From the NCBI GenBank assembly GCA_945931735.1, contig CAMEPN010000147.1, positions 1 through 5,523 of the forward strand: a stretch of 5,523 bases of DNA, written 5' to 3'. Positions 1 through 4,667 of the stretch are shown here, one piece after another. The stretch's first letter is position 1. The number at the start of each line of letters is the position of its first letter. The notes below the pieces were generated by a model. The model was not told where the DNA came from. It ran no database searches and was given only the letters and a program-made list of their open reading frames with translations. The stretch is from an uncultured Clostridia bacterium (GTDB lineage: Bacteria > Bacillota > Clostridia > Oscillospirales > Ruminococcaceae). The translations under genes and the position numbers were made by a program.

Positions 1-1687
1 AGATACCGAGCGACCTTTTCAGTTTTTTCTCCGCTTCAGCAAATTCATGGCTGAAAAGGCTGCTCGTGCCCGCTTCTCTAAGGCTCTCCGCGAAATTCAG
101 CCTGTCCTGAAAAGACGCGTCGGGCGAAATATCTTCCGCAAACCTAAAAGCAAGCTTTGCGTACTTGCTCGCGTTTTCGTAGTCGTATTTTCTAAGGTAA
201 ACGCCGCTCAGCCGCTTTGCAGACACCGCGTAGTCCTTTTCCGCAAGTTTCCTTGCGCTCTCCGAACGAACATGGTCAAGGCAGTATTCGCTGTATTCAA
301 ACGCCTGCCGCTCAAATTCAAGCTCGTCGTCGATATCGTCAGTCTGACCGTAATAATAGGCGATCCCGTGCAGCGCCTCGACCTGATACCGTGCGAGCAC
401 GAAACGCTTCGGTATCTCGCCAAGTATTGCCGCCGACGCATAGCGAAGCTCATCATACGCCCGCAGCATCTGCTCGAGCGAATAATTTATCCTGTGCATC
501 TCCGCAAGCTCGGAGATAGCCTCAAGCCTGTCTATCGCGGTTTCATAGCATTTGTCGCGGCTGTATTTCTCGTTCATCAGCTCCTTATAGCGCTCCTGCC
601 ACACAGCCGCCTTTTTCGTGTCCCTTGCAACGCCGTCGCCGATAAAATACATATCCGAAAGCTTTTTCATCGCCTGCGGAAGCCCCTGCTCCGCCGCGGA
701 AGAAATGAGCTTTATCGCTCTCTGCGTGTCCTTTTCGACGTCTATCCCCGCAAGATAGGCAAGCCCGATAAAGAAATTGTGCGTCGGGTCCTTGTCCGTT
801 TCCTTTTTCGCGATATCCTCCAGCAGGTTCAGCAGCGCCTGCGACAGCCCGCTTTCGTCACCCTGCCTTACGCATTCGGGAATGCCGCCGTACTGCTCGC
901 CAAGCCGCGCAATGTCGGTTTCCTGCATTTCGACGGGGAGTATCCGCTTGCTCTTTTTCACCGCTTCGGGATATTCCACCGAATGGACGTAGTTCTCCTC
1001 GTTCACAAGGTTCGGAGTTACCACCAGAGTGAAAAGGCTGCTCTTTTCGAGCGCGTCCCTAATCGAATCGTTGAAGTTCTCACCCGGGACAAGGTATTCG
1101 TCGAACCATATCGCAACGTCCCGCGCAAATTCGTTGCTGTGTATCATTTTCATCAGTTCGTTCGCATACTGCCTGTCCTTTTTGCGGTAGCTAAGGAAAA
1201 TGTATGCGTCGAACGCCTTTCGCACCTCGTCGGATATCCTGTCGCCGATAAGCGCCGAATTCAGGAAGCGCTCCAGCTTTTCATCAAAGCCAAGCTCCGT
1301 CGGGTCGTCGGAGCCGGGGTCTAGGCATTGCAGGTCGCCGAGCAGTCCGTTCAGCCTTTCGAGGTCGTCCTGACCCAGCTTCTCCATTATTATAGGCAGC
1401 ACCGCCGTATGGTTTTCCGCCGCCCATCCGAAAACCTTTGAATATCCTGCATTCTCGGAATACAAAAACCGCCTTGTCACTATCAGAACGACCAGCTTCA
1501 CATTTTGCAGTACGTCCGCGTCAAACTCGTCCGCAGGCGAGCTGTAATACACCGTGCAGTTGCTGTGGCGGAACAGCATTTCCGCTATCCCTGCCGAATA
1601 CCTCTCGACGTCCTCGTTAGTTCCGGAGATATATACGCGCTGCTTTCCCTGCGGGCTTGAATTTCCCCTTGTTATATATCGAAGCAT
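1..1687 (-). CDS. Tandem TIR-domain protein with Sel1-like/helical repeats (C-terminus outside window)
   Basis: An open frame of 562 codons on the minus strand with no stop, continuing past the left edge. ATG at 1687-1685 is preceded by GGGAGG (1700-1695) at normal spacing. Residues about 159-254 form a TIR domain: strand A AYIFLSYRKKD, the IWFDEYLVPGENF segment, then LFTLVVTPN and SVEYPEA, where E238 (or E241) sits where NAD-hydrolysing TIR domains carry the catalytic glutamate. Residues about 17-101 look like a second, diverged TIR fold (RVYISGT, LVVLIVT, AVLPIIM) lacking that glutamate. Residues about 301-366 match Sel1-like repeats (GLAYLAGIDVEKD, AAEQG, DMYFIGDGVARD); about 380-562 is helical, TPR-like. 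TIR proteins of bacteria are known as NADase effectors or as adaptors, many in phage defence; a role here is inferred only. Cytoplasmic, no signal peptide or membrane segment. Domain call is firm, function is not. Confidence 0.88.
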   Translation of the reverse strand, partial: MLRYITRGNSSPQGKQRVYISGTNEDVERYSAGIAEMLFRHSNCTVYYSSPADEFDADVLQNVKLVVLIVTRRFLYSENAGYSKVFGWAAENHTAVLPIIMEKLGQDDLERLNGLLGDLQCLDPGSDDPTELGFDEKLERFLNSALIGDRISDEVRKAFDAYIFLSYRKKDRQYANELMKMIHSNEFARDVAIWFDEYLVPGENFNDSIRDALEKSSLFTLVVTPNLVNEENYVHSVEYPEAVKKSKRILPVEMQETDIARLGEQYGGIPECVRQGDESGLSQALLNLLEDIAKKETDKDPTHNFFIGLAYLAGIDVEKDTQRAIKLISSAAEQGLPQAMKKLSDMYFIGDGVARDTKKAAVWQERYKELMNEKYSRDKCYETAIDRLEAISELAEMHRINYSLEQMLRAYDELRYASAAILGEIPKRFVLARYQVEALHGIAYYYGQTDDIDDELEFERQAFEYSEYCLDHVRSESARKLAEKDYAVSAKRLSGVYLRKYDYENASKYAKLAFRFAEDISPDASFQDRLNFAESLREAGTSSLFSHEFAEAEKKLKRSLGI

Positions 1688-1773
1688 TACAGTTCCTCCC
1701 GCTTCTCTATCGTATATCCCGGCGCGGTCATCATTCTAAGAGTGTTCAGCGCCGTCCGCCGAAAAATGTAATT
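1687..1773 (-). pseudogene. C-terminal remnant of an upstream gene, overlapping the TIR start codon
   Basis: Minus-strand open stretch in one frame between TAA at 1776-1774 and TAA at 1689-1687. The last codons read ALNTLRMMTAPGYTIEKREEL, with the same codon preferences (GCG, CTG, AAC, GAG) as the neighbouring genes. Its stop shares a base with the TIR start (TAATG), and the TIR ribosome binding site lies inside its final codons, a layout typical of translationally coupled genes. No adequate start lies upstream: the frame is closed within 30 codons by sequence that is AT-rich and looks intergenic. I read it as the tail of a truncated gene that once preceded the TIR gene. It could instead be a 15-residue leader peptide starting at ATG 1734. 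The parent family is not recognised. Confidence 0.4.
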
Positions 1774-1791
1774 TTATAAAGGTCACCTCTA

Positions 1792-1808
1792 AACATATTG
1801 TAACATAT
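1792..1808 (-). promoter_or_regulatory. Possible TIR-gene promoter region with a 10-bp-phased direct repeat
   Basis: The heptamer AACATAT occurs at 1792-1798 and again at 1802-1808, exactly one helical turn apart, in an AT-rich stretch. On the minus strand the same bases contain TGTTACAAT, an extended -10-like element (TACAAT at 1802-1797), but no convincing -35. A second possible -10 (TATAAA, minus strand 1778-1773) lies nearer the gene. Either would start transcripts reaching the TIR gene. Weak evidence. Confidence 0.3.
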
Positions 1809-1884
1809 TTTCTTCGGTTTGCATAGTACCCTAAACAAAAAATGCGCGTTTTCCGCTTATCGCAGTATTTTCCCCCGAAACGTA

Positions 1885-1913
1885 TTGACAACACGCCGCC
1901 GATGTGCTATAAT
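1885..1913 (+). promoter_or_regulatory. Consensus extended -10 sigma-A promoter of the tetR-membrane operon
   Basis: TTGACA at 1885-1890 and TATAAT at 1908-1913 are both perfect consensus, separated by exactly 17 bp, with the extended -10 TG at 1905-1906. The start of transcription should fall near 1920, only about ten bases before the regulator's ATG. A perfect promoter right in front of a TetR-family gene suggests strong expression that is held down by a repressor. Confidence 0.93.
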
Positions 1914-1919
1914 GACCCC

Positions 1920-1940
1920 AAGATGAACAATGTTCAGTTT
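1920..1940 (+). promoter_or_regulatory. Candidate TetR operator (palindrome over start codon)
   Basis: TGAACA-A-TGTTCA (1924-1936) is a perfect inverted repeat with 6-bp arms around one central A; counting outward to 1920-1940 there are 8 matching pairs out of 10. It covers the predicted transcription start region and the ATG at 1930. TetR-family repressors commonly bind palindromes of about this size next to their own promoter, so autoregulation is the natural reading. Binding is inferred. Confidence 0.6.
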
Positions 1941-2520
1941 GAGGAGGCGGTCGCGTATCAATCCGGAAATAACATCGAAAGAGGCAATAATGCAGGTGTG
2001 CAGGCGGCTGGTTTCGGAGCGGGGGCTTTCCGCGCTCAATATGCGCACAGTCGCAAAGGAATGCGGAACGGCGCTCGGAACGCTGTACAACTACTATTCC
2101 GACAAGGACGAGCTGGTCATCGCGACCATCGCGGGGATATGGCAGGACATTTTCCACCTCCCGCAGGAGGAAAGCGGCGTTCCGTTCACGGAATATGTTG
2201 ACAGGCTTTTCCGCCGCGTCCGCGAGATGTCGGGCAAGTACCCCGACTTTTTCGCCGCGCATTCCGCCGCCGTCGCGGGAGCAGGCAGGGACAAGGCGAA
2301 AAGCGCCATGGACAGGTGTTTTGATGATATAAGGCACGCGCTGCTCGCGGCGCTAAAAAGCGACAGCGCGATAAACCCGTCGGCGTTCTCGGGGGCGCTT
2401 TCCGAGGAAGCTTTCGCAGAGTTTGTCCTCGAAAACATTATCCTGCTTCTGAGCGCGGACAAGCAAAGCTGCTCGGCGCTCACCGAAATAATAAGCAGGA
2501 CGATCTACACCGACCGATAA
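1930..2520 (+). CDS. TetR/AcrR-family transcriptional regulator
   Basis: A 196-residue protein of the usual TetR length. Residues about 14-62 are the N-terminal DNA-binding domain: helix 1 KEAIMQVCRRLVSERG, then ALNMRTVAKECG, and the recognition helix region ALGTLYNYYSDKDEL, the classic TetR signature. Residues about 80-196 form the all-helical, poorly conserved ligand-binding and dimerisation part; the inducer cannot be predicted. ATG 1930 is chosen because it keeps the whole helix 1 and fits the promoter, but its leader is only about ten bases and has no good ribosome binding site; a GAGGAGG at 1941-1947 lies inside the frame with no usual start codon after it. TTG 1939 is an alternative. 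It heads an operon of three membrane-protein genes, 13 bp before the first, and probably represses that operon and itself. Confidence 0.93.
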   Translation: MFSLRRRSRINPEITSKEAIMQVCRRLVSERGLSALNMRTVAKECGTALGTLYNYYSDKDELVIATIAGIWQDIFHLPQEESGVPFTEYVDRLFRRVREMSGKYPDFFAAHSAAVAGAGRDKAKSAMDRCFDDIRHALLAALKSDSAINPSAFSGALSEEAFAEFVLENIILLLSADKQSCSALTEIISRTIYTDR

Positions 2521-2528
2521 AGGAGGAG
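2521..2528 (+). promoter_or_regulatory. Ribosome binding site fixing a GTG start
   Basis: AGGAGGAG directly follows the tetR stop codon and lies five bases before GTG 2534. The nearby ATG at 2529 is too close and out of frame with the gene, so this site decides in favour of the GTG start. Confidence 0.8.
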
Positions 2529-2533
2529 ATGAA

Positions 2534-3244
2534 GTGCAGGCAATTTTTGAAACCCTGTTCGACGCGGTTTACCTTGTCACGGTGATAACGCTCGGGATAA
2601 TCATGATAAGGCGCAGCACTAGGGCTTCGGCGGACGGGGCGGAAAACGCGGAAGTAAGCCGCGGAAAAACGCAGTATCTTCTGTTCGGTATAATGGCGGT
2701 GACGCTCGGCGCGGGCGACTCGTTCCACCTTGTCCCGAGAGCGCTGGCGCTGTGCACGACGGGGCTTGACGACTACACCGCCGCGCTCGGCATCGGCAAG
2801 CTTATAACCTCGGTAACAATGACGGCGTTCTATGTGCTGCTCTATTATGTCTGGCGGAGCAGATACCGCGTCAGCGGAAACAACGCGCTCACAGCAGCAA
2901 TCTGGGCGCTCGCGCTGATAAGAGTGATACTCTGCTTGATGCCGCAGAACGACTGGACGGGAAAGGAGCCTCCGCTTCTGTGGGGTATACTCCGCAACAT
3001 ACCGTTCGCCCTTCTCGGCGGGGTCATTATCGTGCTGTTCTTCCGCAGCGCGCGGAAATGCGCCGACCGTAAATTCCGCTTTATGTGGCTTACAATAGTG
3101 CTAAGCTTCGGGTTCTATATCCCCGTGGTGCTGTTCGCGGACGCCGTTCCGCTTATCGGTATGCTGATGGTACCGAAAACCTGCGCATACGTCTGGACAG
3201 TGCTTATCGGGTTCAACGCAATGAAAGGAGATCTTGCAAAATGA
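2534..3244 (+). CDS. Seven-helix integral membrane protein of unknown function
   Basis: A 236-residue protein starting at GTG behind AGGAGGAG. Hydrophobic segments at about 5-25, 47-64, 86-107, 118-136, 152-170, 182-201 and 206-228 predict seven membrane helices; charged loops (for example RRSTR near 26-30) lie between them. The motif GDSFHLVPR at 61-69, at the end of helix 2, holds the only histidine in the protein (H65), next to D62, R69 and a polar helix 3 (GIGKLITSVTMT). Those residues are candidates for a metal, haem or proton site; that is inference. I do not recognise a named family. It follows tetR by 13 bp and overlaps the next gene by 4 nt, so it is co-transcribed and coupled. No transporter ATPase, channel or enzyme signature is visible. 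Confidence 0.85.
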   Translation: MQAIFETLFDAVYLVTVITLGIIMIRRSTRASADGAENAEVSRGKTQYLLFGIMAVTLGAGDSFHLVPRALALCTTGLDDYTAALGIGKLITSVTMTAFYVLLYYVWRSRYRVSGNNALTAAIWALALIRVILCLMPQNDWTGKEPPLLWGILRNIPFALLGGVIIVLFFRSARKCADRKFRFMWLTIVLSFGFYIPVVLFADAVPLIGMLMVPKTCAYVWTVLIGFNAMKGDLAK

Positions 3245-3669
3245 AAAAATGTATCAATATCTCGCTGATTTATGCCATAGCGGCTATGGCGGGCGGAGTT
3301 TTCTACCGCGAATTTACGAAATTCAACTGCTTCGAGGGTACGACTGTCCTCGGAAAGGTACATACCCACTTCTTCCTGCTCGGAATGTTCGTTTTCCTTA
3401 TCGCGGCGCTTTTCTGCGCACATTTCAAGGCGCTGCCCGAGCAGAAGCTGTTCCGCGTGTTCCTTTGCGTTTACAACATCGGCGTGCCGCTCACTGCGGT
3501 GATGATGGCGGTGCGCGGGGTAACGCAGGTGCTCGGCGCGGAGCTTTCAAAGGGCGCTGACGCGGCGATTTCGGGCATCGCGGGCATAGGTCACATAATC
3601 GCGGGCGCGGGGATAATTCTGCTTATCGCGGCGCTCAAAAAGACGGCAAAGACGGAGGTCGTTCAATGA
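3241..3669 (+). CDS. DUF2871-like four-helix membrane protein
   Basis: A 142-residue protein. ATG 3241 is chosen over upstream in-frame starts because AAAGGAG (3224-3230) precedes it and it overlaps the previous stop as ATGA. Four predicted membrane helices: about 4-23, 40-61, 70-93 and 111-132. The N-terminal stretch GGVFYREFTKFN and the following VHTHFFLLGM match my memory of the DUF2871 family, which has no assigned function. Histidines H41 and H43 (HTH at the start of helix 2), H61 and H118 (GIGHIIAGAG, helix 4) lie near or in the membrane. An H-x-H plus a distant helix histidine recalls haem- or metal-binding membrane proteins, but this is analogy only. The next gene again overlaps by ATGA, so the two are translationally coupled. 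Confidence 0.85.
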   Translation: MKKCINISLIYAIAAMAGGVFYREFTKFNCFEGTTVLGKVHTHFFLLGMFVFLIAALFCAHFKALPEQKLFRVFLCVYNIGVPLTAVMMAVRGVTQVLGAELSKGADAAISGIAGIGHIIAGAGIILLIAALKKTAKTEVVQ

Positions 3670-4109
3670 GCGGGAAGCCGTTTTACCATGTAAAAAAACG
3701 CACGCTGCTTGCGATAGCGGGCTGCGTGTGGCTCATTGCGGGCTTTAACGTCGCAAGGCTCGGCGTCCTTTCCTACATGAATATCGAGGTGACATTCGTG
3801 AATATCCTCATCTCGCTGGCGGTGTTATGTGCGTTCGGGCTGATGTTCTACAAAATGAGCATGAAGCACACCCGCCGCATAAAGGGCTACGCCGAGCCGA
3901 CAAGACCGTTTTGGAATTTCTTAGACCTCAAGGCGTACTGCATAATGGCGTTCATGATGGGCGGCGGTATCTGGCTGAGATATTCGGGGCTTGTTCCCGA
4001 GGTGTTCATCGCCGTGTTTTACACGGGGCTGGGCTGCGCTCTCGCGGGCGCGGGGGTGCTGTTCTGGATAATGTTCATAAGATACAACAGCGCTGCGGAA
4101 ACCGTCTGA
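3666..4109 (+). CDS. Four-helix membrane protein of unknown function, last gene of the operon
   Basis: A 147-residue protein starting at ATG 3666, inside the ATGA overlap with the DUF2871-like gene, with GGAGGT at 3654-3659 as ribosome binding site. Hydrophobic segments at about 13-37, 43-63, 88-107 and 112-138 predict four helices; the loop at 64-87 is basic and probably cytoplasmic (KMSMKHTRRIKGY), followed by PFWNFLDLKAY. Helices 1 and 3-4 carry GFNVARLG and GGGIWLRYSG, each with an arginine inside a hydrophobic region, suggesting packing against a partner or an anionic ligand. I do not know a named family. The overlapping genes suggest it works in a complex with the two preceding proteins. 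A transcription terminator begins 12 bases after the stop. Confidence 0.83.
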   Translation: MSGKPFYHVKKRTLLAIAGCVWLIAGFNVARLGVLSYMNIEVTFVNILISLAVLCAFGLMFYKMSMKHTRRIKGYAEPTRPFWNFLDLKAYCIMAFMMGGGIWLRYSGLVPEVFIAVFYTGLGCALAGAGVLFWIMFIRYNSAAETV

Positions 4110-4120
4110 ATAATTACAAT

Positions 4121-4147
4121 GAGCCTGAGAAATCTGTTCTCAGGCTC
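4121..4147 (+). terminator. Intrinsic terminator hairpin closing the operon
   Basis: GAGCCTGAGAA (4121-4131) and TTCTCAGGCTC (4137-4147) form a perfect 11-bp stem with a five-base loop. It is followed by GTGTTTCT, a short and imperfect T-rich tail, so termination may be incomplete. The position just after the last stop codon supports the call. Confidence 0.82.
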
Positions 4148-4359
4148 GTGTTTCTATGAAGATAAAATGGAATCTGCCCGACCCCGCAGATGTCAACGCG
4201 GCGAAAAGCCTGCTCCCTCGGAAAAATCCTGCGTATGAGCCGAAAATAATTTTCAATTTGCGGCATTACCCCCTTGATTTTGAGCGTTCGTTATGTTATC
4301 ATAAGCAAGGCTGAAGCGGCGGACATCAGTTTTCAGCGCTCATCACGTAGGTCGTGAAA
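4148..4359 (+). other. Intergenic region upstream of the fru/pts block
   Basis: No supported gene. It holds a promoter (4274-4302) and an AT-rich perfect palindrome GAAAATAATTTTC at 4242-4254, about 20 bp before the -35, that could be an operator. A loose inverted repeat GCTGAA (4310-4315) / TTCAGC (4332-4337) lies in the expected leader. A 52-codon frame from ATG 4156 to 4314 lacks a ribosome binding site, overlaps the promoter and resembles nothing I know. Confidence 0.5.
4274..4302 (+). promoter_or_regulatory. Sigma-A promoter ahead of the fruK remnant and ptsI
   Basis: TTGATT at 4274-4279, a 17-bp spacer, and TATCAT at 4297-4302 with an extended -10 TG at 4294-4295. Transcription would begin near 4309, about 50 bases before the fruK ATG. 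It was presumably the fru operon promoter and is now the nearest visible promoter for ptsI. Confidence 0.7.
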
Positions 4360-4595
4360 ATGGTATATACGGTTACTTTCAATCACGCGCCTCGTCATCA
4401 CAGACGCAGCCGTTGAGGAGCTTTTCGGAAAGCTGGACGCGATACGCGGCGGCGACAGCCTTGTGCTCGCGGGGAGCATTCCCGCTTCCCTCCAGACTGA
4501 CATCTATGAGAGGGCACTTGCGCGGCGCAACGGCGTTCTCCGACGGGCTTGCGGACAGAAAAACGATAGACGAAATGCTTAACCAGCTCATATAA
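4360..4595 (+). pseudogene. fruK: 1-phosphofructokinase remnant, internally deleted
   Basis: FruK is a PfkB-family cytoplasmic kinase that phosphorylates fructose 1-phosphate to the 1,6-bisphosphate after PTS uptake. Three collinear pieces of such a gene remain, each in a different frame: the N-terminus MVYTVTFN (4360-4383); a middle piece ITDAAVEELFGKLDAI then SLVLAGSIPASLQTDIYERA (about 4397-4522); and the C-terminus GATAFSDGLADRKTIDEML ending at TAA 4595 (from 4524). Only about 73 residues of the usual roughly 300 survive. The GGKG-type N-terminal signature and the catalytic GAGD region are both gone, so it cannot make an active kinase. Two large deletions, roughly 95 and 140-150 residues by comparison with the family, explain the pattern better than sequencing errors. 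The adjacent ptsI supports the assignment to FruK rather than another PfkB sugar kinase; tagatose-6-phosphate or 6-phosphofructokinase-2 types are the alternatives. Confidence 0.87.
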
Positions 4596-4631
4596 AAGGA
4601 TAATTAACAAATAATAAAGGGGGTATGATAA

Positions 4632-4647
4632 ACGGGAGCATTCCCGT
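4632..4647 (+). repeat. Small hairpin before ptsI, sharing a 13-mer with the fruK remnant
   Basis: ACGGGA (4632-4637) and TCCCGT (4642-4647) form a 6-bp stem with a four-base loop, ending seven bases before the ptsI ribosome binding site. The 13-mer GGGAGCATTCCCG at 4634-4646 also occurs at 4472-4484, where it encodes the GSIP motif of the fruK remnant. It may influence ptsI translation or stability; no T-tract follows, so it is not a terminator. Confidence 0.45.
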
Positions 4648-4667
4648 ATTTACAGGAGGAATTTGCA

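Noticed and set aside
47..1324. Long plus-strand open frame of 425 codons
   Set aside because: It is antisense to the TIR gene, which has a ribosome binding site and recognisable domains. The plus-strand product is arginine/valine-rich with no domain and no ribosome binding site.
1842..2201. Plus-strand frame of 119 codons overlapping tetR
   Set aside because: It overlaps the promoter and the TetR DNA-binding domain in another frame and has a low-complexity product. The ATG at 1923 within it has no ribosome binding site.
1831..2337. Minus-strand frame of 168 codons over tetR
   Set aside because: Shadow of tetR on the opposite strand; no start signals and no family resemblance.
4156..4314. 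52-codon plus-strand frame MKIKWNLPDPADVNAAKSLL...
   Set aside because: No ribosome binding site, starts right at the terminator tail, overlaps the promoter at 4274-4302 and resembles no known protein.
4413..4595. 60-codon frame starting at ATG 4413 read as a small gene
   Set aside because: Only its last 23 codons are meaningful, the FruK C-terminus. The earlier part is the middle fruK fragment read out of frame.
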